64,000 nucleotides of DNA, taken from the NCBI GenBank assembly GCA_028720105.1, contig JAQYLI010000040.1:62001-126000 (forward strand), read 5' to 3'. Under the pieces are notes generated by a model. It did no database searches. It saw nothing but the letters and a program-made list of their open reading frames with translations, and was not told the origin of the DNA. Of this stretch, positions 11,656-21,435 are shown piece after piece. Origin of the DNA: Oscillospiraceae bacterium. GTDB taxonomy: Bacteria; Bacillota; Clostridia; Oscillospirales; Ruminococcaceae. The translations under genes were made by a program, and so were the position numbers. Positions within the stretch are counted from its first letter, which is position 1. Every line of letters begins with the position of its first letter.

Positions 11656-13854
11656 GTGAAAATGCCTTTGATCAAAAAAATAAAAGACGAGCTTTTAAAG
11701 GACGAGTTTGATGTACAGCATAAGCTTCTGAACATTCTGCTTGCGGTGAGCTTTGCTGTGGGCGGTATATCGGTCCTTATATCATTTATTTTAAATCACG
11801 GATTTGTAGGAAATATTGCCGTTCTGCTCATTGTGCTTTATACGGGAATAAATTTGTGGATATCCGTAAAAAAAGGAAATAAACGTCTTGCTGCCATACT
11901 TATCACTACCATAGGCGACCTTGTTCTTCTTCCTGTTTTTTTTATTACAAACGGAGGAACAAAGGACGGTATACAGCTATGGTATCTGTTTGGTCTTCTG
12001 ACGCCTCTCATTGCTCTCAGAGGTGTACCCTCGGTGATAATGTTTATTCTAAGCCTCCTTTCATGTGTGGGGTGTATGTTATTTGAAAAAATCTGTCCCG
12101 ATGCCATTATGCATTCGGAGAATGAACTCGCCCGATTTATTGTAATGTTCATATCCTTTGTGTTCTTTGCCATAATAATCGGCATTATGTTCAGGTATCA
12201 GGCTGATGTTTATGAAAGTCAGAGAGAGATAATGCTCCGCAAGGACGATGAGCTTGTCAAGGCTATGGAGGAGGCTCAGAGCGCAAATACCGCAAAGAGC
12301 AGATTTCTTGCCCATATGTCCCACGAAATAAGAACGCCTATAAACGCTGTTCTCGGAATGGACGAGATGATAATCAGAGAAAGCACCGACAAGGACATCA
12401 CCGCTTATGCCACAAATATCCGCAGCGCAGGAAATTCCCTGCTCACCATTATAAACGATATTCTGGATTTTTCAAAGATCGAGTCCAATAAAATGGAGAT
12501 CATTCCTGCCGAGTACGACCTTTCCCTGCTTCTCAAAGACTGCTACAATCTGGTTTTTATGAGGGCGGCAGACAAGGAACTGCGATTTACCTTTGAGACT
12601 GATGAAAATACTCCGAAAAATCTCATTGGTGACGAATTCCGCATAAGGCAGATAATCACAAATCTTCTTACCAATGCGGTGAAATATACTCTCAAAGGTT
12701 CTGTATCTCTGTCACTTTCTTTTGACAGGATAGATAATGACAGGATAATGCTGATAATTTCCGTTAAGGATACGGGTATGGGCATAAGCGACGATGACAA
12801 GGCAAAGCTTTTCGACTCTTTCAGAAGAATAAATGCATCTCAGACGAGAAATATCGAAGGAACGGGTCTGGGGCTTGCCATTACCAAGAAACTTGCGGAG
12901 CTTATGGACGGAACTGTTCTGGTTGAAAGCGAGTACGGCAAGGGAAGTGTTTTCACCGTCCGTATTCCTCAAAAGGTTGCGGACAGCGTAGTTATAGGCG
13001 TGTTTGATCCCCGTAAGACCGATGGTCCCGACAAGAAATACCGTGAAAGCTTCCACGCTCCCGAAGCAAGGATACTCGTGGTGGACGATGTAAAGATGAA
13101 CGTTGAGGTTATGAGGGGGCTTATCAAAAAGACCCTTATCCACTCTGACGCAGCCTGCAGCGGAGAGGAATGTCTCGCTCTTGCGGCTAAGGAAAAATAC
13201 GATATCATTTTTATGGACCATCTTATGCCCGAAATGGACGGCGTTGAGACCCTTAAACATCTCAAAGAAGATAATAACAACCCCAACAGGGACACCCCCG
13301 TTATCGCACTTACTGCCAATGTTATTGCAGGCGCCAAGGAAAGCTATATGTCTATGGGCTTTGCGGATTATCTTTCCAAGCCTGTGAAGGGCAGCGACCT
13401 GGAGGATATGCTTATTAAGTTCCTGCCTGCCGAAAAGGTGATGATCTATTCGGAAAGCGACAGTGAAAAATATCAGAGTGAAAATACAGACATTCCGGGA
13501 TTTTTAAATGCAAAGGCAGGCATTTCCTTCTGCTGCGGAGATGTTTCCTTCTACAAGGAAGTGCTCAGAGGCTTTGTTCACAGCGGTATTACCGAAAGGC
13601 TGGGCAAATATTATTCCGCAAGAGACTGGGAAAATTACAGCGTTTGTATACACAGCATTATGGGTACTGCTCTCAGTATCGGCGCGGAGGAGCTTGCTTC
13701 AAAGACTTTCGCTATGAAAAATGCTCTAAAAAACGACAATATTTCCTATGTAAAGGAACATCACAAGAGCTACTATGACAGCTGTAAAAAGCTCATTGAC
13801 CGGATATCCGAGTACCTGGACGAAGAGGAGGGAGCGGTAAGCAATGCTTTATAA
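11656..13854 (+). CDS. hybrid histidine kinase with receiver and HPt domain (HK1)
   Basis: A 732-residue membrane sensor kinase. An N-terminal block of five or six hydrophobic segments (to about residue 180) is followed by a short coiled coil, a HisKA H-box LAHMSHEIRTPINAVLGM (His about 223), HATPase motifs (DTGMGISDDD, GTGLGLAI), a receiver with ILVVDD and phospho-acceptor D about 521 in FMDHLMPEMDG, and a C-terminal HPt around H666. The HPt reads HSIMGTALSIGA: the Lys that normally follows in HxxKG(S/T) is Met. GTG 11656 or ATG 11662 can start it behind GGGGGGA. The gene overlaps HK2 by 11 bases. No response regulator with an output domain is encoded in the operon. Confidence 0.92.
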   Translation: MKMPLIKKIKDELLKDEFDVQHKLLNILLAVSFAVGGISVLISFILNHGFVGNIAVLLIVLYTGINLWISVKKGNKRLAAILITTIGDLVLLPVFFITNGGTKDGIQLWYLFGLLTPLIALRGVPSVIMFILSLLSCVGCMLFEKICPDAIMHSENELARFIVMFISFVFFAIIIGIMFRYQADVYESQREIMLRKDDELVKAMEEAQSANTAKSRFLAHMSHEIRTPINAVLGMDEMIIRESTDKDITAYATNIRSAGNSLLTIINDILDFSKIESNKMEIIPAEYDLSLLLKDCYNLVFMRAADKELRFTFETDENTPKNLIGDEFRIRQIITNLLTNAVKYTLKGSVSLSLSFDRIDNDRIMLIISVKDTGMGISDDDKAKLFDSFRRINASQTRNIEGTGLGLAITKKLAELMDGTVLVESEYGKGSVFTVRIPQKVADSVVIGVFDPRKTDGPDKKYRESFHAPEARILVVDDVKMNVEVMRGLIKKTLIHSDAACSGEECLALAAKEKYDIIFMDHLMPEMDGVETLKHLKEDNNNPNRDTPVIALTANVIAGAKESYMSMGFADYLSKPVKGSDLEDMLIKFLPAEKVMIYSESDSEKYQSENTDIPGFLNAKAGISFCCGDVSFYKEVLRGFVHSGITERLGKYYSARDWENYSVCIHSIMGTALSIGAEELASKTFAMKNALKNDNISYVKEHHKSYYDSCKKLIDRISEYLDEEEGAVSNAL

Positions 13855-16564
13855 TATTTATTTTGAAGCGGCGGCTGTCTGCTTCCTGCTTATCCTTAAT
13901 ATTTATATCCGCCTTCAATACAACAGAACTTCAAAGCAGAACATTCTGTTTCAGAAGCTGGCGGTCTATCTGCTTATTGCGGTATCTCTTGATGTTCTGA
14001 CCGCCATCACCATAAGCTATGCGGCTCATATCCCCGTATGGGTGAACACCATTCTCAATCACGCATATAACGTTTCTGTGCTTGTCCTTGAATATCACTT
14101 CCTCTTATATTGTATAGAGGGTGTGTGCAGAAGAGAGAAAAAAGGAAAATTCTTTCAGGCGTGCCGATGGCTCAACATCATAGCAAACATTATCCTTGTT
14201 ATCAACCTGTTCACAGGCTGTGTGTTCAAATTTACTCCCGAGGGAGAGTATATTCACGGTCCTTTGTATTATATGACTTATTTAGTGTCATTGGTATTTA
14301 TATTTGCTGCTACAGGTACTCTGCTCAGCGAGGCACAGCGGTTTTCGAAAAATCAGAGGGTAACTATTATTCTGTACTGTGTTACCAGCCTTATGGGTCC
14401 TATGATACAGCTATTTTTCCCGAACCTGCTTTTATGTCTGTTTACAGTGTCTCTGGGCTTTATGATGCTGATGTTCTCAATGGAAACTCCCGATTATCAG
14501 CAGCTTACAAAGACTATGAATGAGCTTGCAAATACAAGAGACGAGGCGGAGGAGGCTATGGGTCTGGCTCAGGCGGCTAATCAGGCGAAAAGCGACTTTC
14601 TCTCCGCGATGTCCCACGAGCTGAGAACGCCTATCAACTCCATTCTCGGCTTTAACGAGATGATAATGCAGCAGACAAGTGACACAGAAATAAAAAAATG
14701 CACCGACAACGTTCAGACAGCGGGAATGAACCTGCTCTCCATTATCAACAATATTCTGGACTACACCGAGATAGAGGGCGGAAGGCTCAAAATTACAAAT
14801 GTTCCCTATTCCACCCGTTCTATGCTGAGAGATGTGCTTGCCTATGCGGAATACGGCACAGACAAGAGCCAGCTTGAGCTGAGAACGAATATTGATGAAA
14901 ATATCCCCTCAGAGCTTTCGGGCGATATTACAAGAGTTATACAGGTCTTTGACAATGTGATATCCAATGCGGTGAAATATACCTACAGAGGCTATGTAGA
15001 GATAGTCGTAAATTGGACGCCCGACAATGACGGCAGTGCGGGTGTGCTTTCCGCAAGGATAACCGACAGCGGCGTGGGCATCAAGAAGGAAGATCTTGCC
15101 CGTTTGTCGGAGAGCTTTACCCGTCTGGATATAAAGAAAAATCAAAATATCCAGGGCGTGGGTCTGGGTCTTTCCATTGTTACAAAGCTTTTGTACCTTA
15201 TGGGAGGAAAAATATCCATTGACAGCGAATATGAAAAGGGAACTATGGTTTCCTTTGAGCTTCGTCAGCAGGTGGTAAGCAGTATTCCCGCAGGAAAAAT
15301 ATCCCCTCTCGGTTCGGGTGACATAAGCACAGATGACGGCTACAAATTCTATATTCCCGATGCAAAAATCCTCACCGTTGACGACAACGGAATGAACAGA
15401 GAGCTTTTCAAGGGGCTTCTGAGAGACTCGGGAGCGGATATCGACGCCGTAAGCGGCGGAAGAGAAGCTGTTTCATTGCTTGAGAAAAAAAGCTTTGATA
15501 TTATTTTCCTCGACCATATGATGCCCGAGATGGACGGTATAGAGACTCTTCGTGTAATAAAGGACAGAAATCTCAGCGATGCGCCTGTTATTGTGCTTAC
15601 CGCAAATACCGTTGCAGGCGCAAGGGAAATGTATCTTTCCGAGGGCTTCGACGATTATCTTGCAAAGCCTGTTACGGGAAGAATGTTATACGGCGTACTG
15701 AAAAAATATCTTCCCCAAGAGATGATAAAGGAGCTGCCAGTAAATATTCCTGCTCCCGCTGATGAGAAAAACGCTCCAAGGCGGAAACGTACGGTTATGG
15801 AGCGGCTGGGAGAATTTCTCGATACGGCAACGGGTCTTACCTACTGCTGCGAGGACGAGGAATTTTACGTATCAATGCTTCAGACCTATCTTGAAAATTC
15901 CCGTCTTGAGGATATGAAGAATTTCTTTGAGGAAAGAGATTTCGACAACTACCGTATCACCGTTCATTCAATAAAGAGCACCTCGCTCACCATCGGAGCT
16001 GCAGAGCTTTCGGCAGAGGCAAAGAGCCTTGAAATGGCGCAGAAATCGGGAGAAATCGGCTATATTGAGGAAAATCATCAAAGGGTTTACGAGCAGTACG
16101 GCGAAATGCTTGAAAAAATAAAGGCTGTTCTTGACGATCCCGACGATATTCTGGGCGGTATGGAAGAGGAAGAAGAAAGAATATCAAAAATTCTGATAGT
16201 TGATGACGACCCCTCCTGCCTTGCCATTGCAAAACGTACTCTTGAGACGAGATTTGAAGTCATAACTTCTCTTTCGGGAGAAGAGGCTCTGGGAATAATT
16301 GAAAAAACCGTTCCCGACCTTGCGGTGCTGGATATTTATATGCCCGAGATGGACGGCTTTGAACTGATGAAGCGGATAAGGGAGAAAAGCGGTATTCCCG
16401 TGGTGTTCCTTACTGCGGACTCGGACAAAGCCCTTGAGGAAAGGAGCTTCAGGGAGGGCGCTATGGACTTTATAACCAAGCCCGTAACAAGCACTATCCT
16501 TATCAACAGACTGAGCAGAGTTATTGAGCTTGACGATCTGAAAAAGAGAGTTTCCTGCGGATAA
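13844..16564 (+). CDS. hybrid histidine kinase with two receivers flanking an HPt (HK2)
   Basis: A 906-residue sensor kinase whose start overlaps HK1. It has about seven N-terminal hydrophobic segments (to about residue 210, 7TM-sensor-like), an H-box MSHELRTPINSILGF (His about 258), HATPase motifs DSGVGIKKED and GVGLGLSIV, receiver 1 with D about 557 (FLDHMMPEMDG), HPt with VHSIKSTSLTIGA (His about 708), and an extra C-terminal receiver 2 with LIVDDD, D about 830 (VLDIYMPEMDG) and ITKPV. The order His-Asp-His-Asp makes a whole phosphorelay in one chain, but still without a DNA-binding output. The ligand is unknown. Confidence 0.92.
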   Translation: MLYNIYFEAAAVCFLLILNIYIRLQYNRTSKQNILFQKLAVYLLIAVSLDVLTAITISYAAHIPVWVNTILNHAYNVSVLVLEYHFLLYCIEGVCRREKKGKFFQACRWLNIIANIILVINLFTGCVFKFTPEGEYIHGPLYYMTYLVSLVFIFAATGTLLSEAQRFSKNQRVTIILYCVTSLMGPMIQLFFPNLLLCLFTVSLGFMMLMFSMETPDYQQLTKTMNELANTRDEAEEAMGLAQAANQAKSDFLSAMSHELRTPINSILGFNEMIMQQTSDTEIKKCTDNVQTAGMNLLSIINNILDYTEIEGGRLKITNVPYSTRSMLRDVLAYAEYGTDKSQLELRTNIDENIPSELSGDITRVIQVFDNVISNAVKYTYRGYVEIVVNWTPDNDGSAGVLSARITDSGVGIKKEDLARLSESFTRLDIKKNQNIQGVGLGLSIVTKLLYLMGGKISIDSEYEKGTMVSFELRQQVVSSIPAGKISPLGSGDISTDDGYKFYIPDAKILTVDDNGMNRELFKGLLRDSGADIDAVSGGREAVSLLEKKSFDIIFLDHMMPEMDGIETLRVIKDRNLSDAPVIVLTANTVAGAREMYLSEGFDDYLAKPVTGRMLYGVLKKYLPQEMIKELPVNIPAPADEKNAPRRKRTVMERLGEFLDTATGLTYCCEDEEFYVSMLQTYLENSRLEDMKNFFEERDFDNYRITVHSIKSTSLTIGAAELSAEAKSLEMAQKSGEIGYIEENHQRVYEQYGEMLEKIKAVLDDPDDILGGMEEEEERISKILIVDDDPSCLAIAKRTLETRFEVITSLSGEEALGIIEKTVPDLAVLDIYMPEMDGFELMKRIREKSGIPVVFLTADSDKALEERSFREGAMDFITKPVTSTILINRLSRVIELDDLKKRVSCG

Positions 16565-16579
16565 AATCACATAACAAAC

Positions 16580-16612
16580 AGGGCTTCTGCACATTCGGCA
16601 GAAGCCCTTGTT
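16580..16612 (+). terminator. terminator hairpin after HK2
   Basis: An 11-bp perfect stem AGGGCTTCTGC/GCAGAAGCCCT with a 7-base loop, followed by TGTTAT. It lies between convergent genes and could serve both strands. Confidence 0.75.
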
Positions 16613-16669
16613 ATACTAATTCTTAATCGTTCTGTCGGCTTTGTCTATGGGTTGATTAAGAATTAGTAT
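16613..16669. repeat. 16-bp perfect inverted repeat with 25-base loop
   Basis: ATACTAATTCTTAATC and GATTAAGAATTAGTAT are exact reverse complements separated by 25 bases. It follows directly on the HK2 terminator and lies at the 3' end of the convergent spo0A-like gene. The arms are AT-rich and lack a T-tail, so it looks more like a mobile-element terminal repeat or a protein site than a terminator. Confidence 0.7.
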
Positions 16670-16687
16670 TAATATTCGGTTTTGGGT

Positions 16688-17125
16688 TCAGCCCTGATGT
16701 CTGCACACATTAAGTCTGAGACAATCGCTTATAAGGGCGATAAGCTCGGAATTTGTGGGTTTTGAGCCGTGAAAATCTATTTTGCAGTGAAGCTTGTCCT
16801 CGATATATGCAACGTCACCGTCTCCCCTGTCCCAAGCCGAAGAAATTGCGTGTCTGATAGCTCTTTCCACACGGGTGGGGGTGGTGCCGTTGGTGCGTGC
16901 CACCGCAGGATAAAGCTCCTTTGTTATGCTGTCAAGGATAGTCATATCCTCCACAGCAAGCATTACAGCGTTTCTGAGATATCTGTAACCTTTTATATTT
17001 GCGGGTATGCCTATTCGCTGGATTATTTCGGTAACTACAGGTTCCATACTGTTTGTTCTTTCGGGAATATGACCGCCCCAGGGCAATTTGCCAAAGTTCT
17101 GTTCGCTTGAATACATTGTTGACAT
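16688..17125 (-). CDS. stand-alone Spo0A C-terminal DNA-binding domain protein (no receiver)
   Basis: A 145-residue protein matching the sigma-factor-contacting, 0A-box-binding effector domain of Spo0A: TEIIQRIGIPANIKGYRYLR, ELYPAVARTNGTTPTRVERAIRHAISSAW and SKPTNSELIALISDCLRL follow the family block by block. Full Spo0A is about 265 residues; the whole phosphoacceptor receiver is absent, and the first 25 residues are unrelated. Control by phosphorylation is thus not possible in the usual way. AGGAGG lies nine bases before the ATG. It converges with the hybrid kinase operon. Target control (sporulation or stationary phase) is an inference; no sporulation genes are in the window. Confidence 0.9.
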   Translation of the reverse strand: MSTMYSSEQNFGKLPWGGHIPERTNSMEPVVTEIIQRIGIPANIKGYRYLRNAVMLAVEDMTILDSITKELYPAVARTNGTTPTRVERAIRHAISSAWDRGDGDVAYIEDKLHCKIDFHGSKPTNSELIALISDCLRLNVCRHQG

Positions 17126-17238
17126 AAAATCTATCCTCCTGCTTACTAATAGGGTAAATTTTTTAATGTTATATTCTTTCTCTCTCTGTAATTTTCCGCT
17201 TTATTTTTCCTGATGGATAGCATATGCTTTATGTGCTA

Positions 17239-17267
17239 ATAATAACACTTACTTCACGATATGTCAA
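17239..17267 (-). promoter_or_regulatory. promoter of the spo0A-like gene
   Basis: On the minus strand TTGACA (17267-17262), 17 bases, TATTAT (17244-17239), about 110 bases before the ATG. Confidence 0.8.
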
Positions 17268-17286
17268 CACTTTTTGCGTGGAAACT

Positions 17287-17293
17287 TTCGACA
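17287..17293 (-). promoter_or_regulatory. candidate 0A box (TGTCGAA) upstream of the spo0A-like promoter
   Basis: TTCGACA on the plus strand is TGTCGAA on the minus strand, the exact Spo0A box core. It lies about 20 bases upstream of the -35 element. A 7-mer occurs by chance (TTCGACA is also common in coding sequence as Phe-Asp), so this is suggestive only. Confidence 0.45.
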
Positions 17294-17776
17294 TCTTCAA
17301 AATCTTGTTAATATTTATAATTTCCTCAAAGTGTGTTGAAATATGTGGTATTATCTTTACCATTTATGAATTACACTTGCGGGGGTGCAAACAGGTTACT
17401 GTTAGATCTATTGATCATATGGCGGTAATCCGCGATTTATTGGTTATTGTGCAGATTTTCGGGATATTATTGTAATAACAATCAAATTAACAAATATATT
17501 TATATTTATTGCTAAATAATAAACATCTTAACGGGTGTTTAGCAAAATATATCAAGTTAATCCGAAATAAATAATACACTATATGTTAATATGAAAGTGT
17601 CTGCAAGGTTGACACTTTACAAAATATTTACACTACAAATTACATAGGATATATCAAAAAAATAAGAATATATCACTATGACTTTCTGCTATCTGACGAT
17701 TTATTACACATAATTAAATAAAAAGACATAATTATATAGTATAATGAAAATATGTATATTTTAATTTATAATATTT
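17294..17776. other. AT-rich intergenic region without a recognisable gene
   Basis: About 480 bases between the spo0A-like promoter and mscL. The track lists an 83-residue ORF (17224-17475), but it has no Shine-Dalgarno, unusual composition and overlaps the promoter. Near the right end TATAAT at 17740-17745 is a probable mscL -10 element; no good -35 was found. Confidence 0.6.
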
Positions 17777-17794
17777 TTGGGAGGTAACTTTAAA

Positions 17795-18235
17795 ATGGCA
17801 GAGAAAAAAGGCTTGATAGCAGAGTTCAAGGAATTTATCGCAAAGGGAAATGTTATGAATTTAGCAGTGGGCGTTATCATCGGTGCAGCTTTTCAGAACA
17901 TAGTTTCAGCCCTTACAAACAGCTTTATCAATCCCCTTATCGCACTTGTTACAGGCGGCTGTGAGAGGGACGAGGCAGGAAACCTTATCCTTGTGGGCGG
18001 ACAGTTCACCATAAACGGCGTTTCCTTCGATTACGGCTCATTTATTTCCGCAGTTCTCAATTTCCTTATTATGGCTGTTATACTTTTTACTATGGTAAAG
18101 GCTGTTAACAAGCTTATGTCCGTGGGCAAGAAGAAAGAGGAGGAAGAGGAGCCCGAGCCTCCCGCAGAGCCCGAGCCTACAGCAGAGGAGCTTCTCCTTA
18201 CCGAGATCAGAGACATTCTCAAGGATAAAAACTGA
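17795..18235 (+). CDS. mscL: large-conductance mechanosensitive channel
   Basis: A 146-residue channel that opens under membrane tension to release solutes in hypo-osmotic shock. It has the N-terminal amphipathic helix and TM1 (FKEFIAKGNVMNLAVGVIIG), the periplasmic loop, TM2 (FISAVLNFLIMAVILFTMVK) and a cytoplasmic helix with the ending ELLLTEIRDILK. The tail before that helix is unusually rich in Glu and Pro (KKKEEEEEPEPPAEPEP). The track starts at TTG 17777; ATG 17795 is preferred because GGGAGG lies ten bases before it and the family begins at MAEKK. Confidence 0.96.
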   Translation: MAEKKGLIAEFKEFIAKGNVMNLAVGVIIGAAFQNIVSALTNSFINPLIALVTGGCERDEAGNLILVGGQFTINGVSFDYGSFISAVLNFLIMAVILFTMVKAVNKLMSVGKKKEEEEEPEPPAEPEPTAEELLLTEIRDILKDKN

Positions 18236-18305
18236 GAAAGACAAATTGCACAAAAAATTCTTTTGCGAACATTACATATTCTAACTGCAAATTTTATATT
18301 CCCAC

Positions 18306-18334
18306 TTGAAATCGGGGGCTGTTTGTAGTAAAAT
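18306..18334 (+). promoter_or_regulatory. guaB promoter
   Basis: TTGAAA, 17 bases, TAAAAT, giving a short leader of about 45 bases. Confidence 0.72.
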
Positions 18335-18360
18335 ATAAAAAATACCTATATGAATAATAA

Positions 18361-19863
<1,503 letters not shown>

Positions 19864-19878
19864 AAGGAGACTTTTACT

Positions 19879-20100
19879 ATGGATATCAAGGCGAAGATAG
19901 AAGAAATCGTCACAAAAATCAAGGCTGACCCCGACTTTCTGAAAGAATTTCAGGCAGACCCCGTTAAGGCTGTTGAGAAGATCACAGGCACAGACCTGCC
20001 CGATGATGTGTTAAACCCCATCATTGACGGCGTTAAGGCTAAAATTACGGCGGATAACGTCAAGGGTATGCTTGGCGGTATCTTTGGCGCAAAGAAATAA
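19879..20100 (+). CDS. small helical protein with leader-peptide-like features
   Basis: A 73-residue protein of the pattern KADPDFLKEFQADPVKAVEK, GTDLPDDVLNPIIDGVKAKI, then a Gly-rich end GMLGGIFGAKK. Similar small proteins recur in Clostridia. The FQxDPxKAxEKxxGxDLPD segment recalls the leader region of Nif11/nitrile-hydratase-like RiPP precursors, but no modification enzyme is nearby and the tail has no obvious modifiable core. It follows guaB within the same transcript. AAAGGAGA precedes the ATG. I do not assign a function. Confidence 0.8.
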   Translation: MDIKAKIEEIVTKIKADPDFLKEFQADPVKAVEKITGTDLPDDVLNPIIDGVKAKITADNVKGMLGGIFGAKK

Positions 20101-20106
20101 AATTAT

Positions 20107-20138
20107 GCGGAGCGGAGATGTTTCTTCGCTCCGTTTTT
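20107..20138 (+). terminator. terminator of guaB and the small downstream gene
   Basis: CGGAGCG pairs with CGCTCCG (7 bp, GC-rich) and is followed by TTTTTAAAA. Confidence 0.8.
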
Positions 20139-20287
20139 AAAAAGTTTGGCTATTCCATATTGTTGAATATATTAAAATAATTACATATAGTATAATACTA
20201 TTAGTATTACTTAAAATAAAAGTACATATTGTTATATTGTAATATTATTATAAATATATACAAATTGTATAGAAAGGGAGTATTATT

Positions 20288-20956
20288 ATGAGATTTACGG
20301 AAAATCCTATGGAACGTATTTCTAAAGAAGCAGAGGGAATGATAAAGGAAATAGAGTCACTTGAGCCTGTGAGTCTTTCAGCGTTTGACAGCGGCAGCAC
20401 AATGGCTGTTTTTGTTGATATAATCAACGGATTTATAAACGAGGGAGCAATGGCTTCGGAAAGGGTGGGAGACATTATTCCCCCAAATGCAAAGCTTCTG
20501 AAAATGTGCAATGAAACAGGTATCCTCACCGCCGCATTTGCCGACTGCCACGAGAAAAACGCCGCCGAATTTGCTTCATTTCCCCCACACTGCGTCAAGG
20601 ACACACGTGAGTCGGAAATCGTGGACGAATTAAAGGAGCAGGGGGGATATATCCTCATTCCCAAAAACTCCACAAACGGCTTCAACGAGCAGAAATTCAA
20701 GGACCTCATTGAATGTCACCCCGAGATATGCACCTTTATCGTTACGGGAGACTGCGCCGATATTTGCGTACTGCAGTTCTGCCTTGGGCTGAAAACATTT
20801 TTCACCGCACAGGACAAGCAGATAAAGATAATCGTTCCGATTTCCTGCGTGGAGACCTATGACGCGCCTTTCCACAGCAGCGATTTTGCAAATCTTGCGG
20901 CTTACAAGCTTTTAAAGGACAGCGGTATCACTTTTGTGAGCGGTATTGAGGAATAA
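20288..20956 (+). CDS. pncA: nicotinamidase (isochorismatase-fold cysteine hydrolase)
   Basis: A 222-residue hydrolase predicted to turn nicotinamide into nicotinate. It has the catalytic Asp in FVDIINGF, the metal-binding D/H segment ADCHEKNAAEFASFPPHC (the EFxxFPPHC block is typical of nicotinamidases), the catalytic Lys in ILIPKNSTNGF and the nucleophilic Cys in TGDCADICV. The next-but-one gene is nicotinate phosphoribosyltransferase, which uses the product, and this strongly supports the call. The upstream 150 bases are very AT-rich with a small AATACT/AGTATT palindrome near 20194-20208. Confidence 0.88.
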   Translation: MRFTENPMERISKEAEGMIKEIESLEPVSLSAFDSGSTMAVFVDIINGFINEGAMASERVGDIIPPNAKLLKMCNETGILTAAFADCHEKNAAEFASFPPHCVKDTRESEIVDELKEQGGYILIPKNSTNGFNEQKFKDLIECHPEICTFIVTGDCADICVLQFCLGLKTFFTAQDKQIKIIVPISCVETYDAPFHSSDFANLAAYKLLKDSGITFVSGIEE

Positions 20957-20967
20957 GAGGTGATGTT

Positions 20968-21435
20968 ATGGGATATTCGGAAATGAACTGCCCCCACTGC
21001 GGTAAAATGAACAGGGAAAGCTGCAATGCGCATATGTACGGCAGTCCCATACGGGTGTGCAAAAGCTGCGGAAAGAAATATGTTGACAGCAGATATACCG
21101 AGCCTGCTCTTACAGGCTTTGACAGAAAATCAACAGACCCCTCTGTATATGCAAAGGGTGCTGCTATTTTCGGTGCGGGTTTTGTAATCACTCTCGGGTG
21201 GGTGATATTCACAATAACTACAAGGGGCAGCTATTCGATAAAAATGGCAGGAACGTCCGTTATTTGTTTAATAGGTCTGATAATGTGCGCCGTTATGCTT
21301 ATAAGAATAAAGTCGGGCATTGCGGACAAAGAAAATCAGAAATTCCTTGAGGAATCTGAAAATCGGCTTGCGGATAAGGAATATGTGAGGGAGCTTATTG
21401 ATAACGGGATAGATGTTCCCGAGAAGTATCGGTAA
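20968..21435 (+). CDS. zinc-ribbon membrane protein, unknown
   Basis: A 155-residue protein. The N-terminus has CPHCGK (residues 7-12) and CKSCGKKY about 20 residues later, a four-Cys zinc ribbon; two hydrophobic segments (about 66-88 and 95-114) follow, then a charged C-terminal helix. GAGGTGATG precedes the ATG, 11 bases after pncA. It is sandwiched between the NAD salvage genes pncA and pncB but has no known salvage role. I do not recognise a named family. Confidence 0.75.
   Translation: MGYSEMNCPHCGKMNRESCNAHMYGSPIRVCKSCGKKYVDSRYTEPALTGFDRKSTDPSVYAKGAAIFGAGFVITLGWVIFTITTRGSYSIKMAGTSVICLIGLIMCAVMLIRIKSGIADKENQKFLEESENRLADKEYVRELIDNGIDVPEKYR

Noticed and set aside
17224-17475. 83-residue plus-strand ORF upstream of mscL
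   Set aside because: No ribosome site, composition unlike neighbouring genes, and it covers the promoter and 0A box of the spo0A-like gene.
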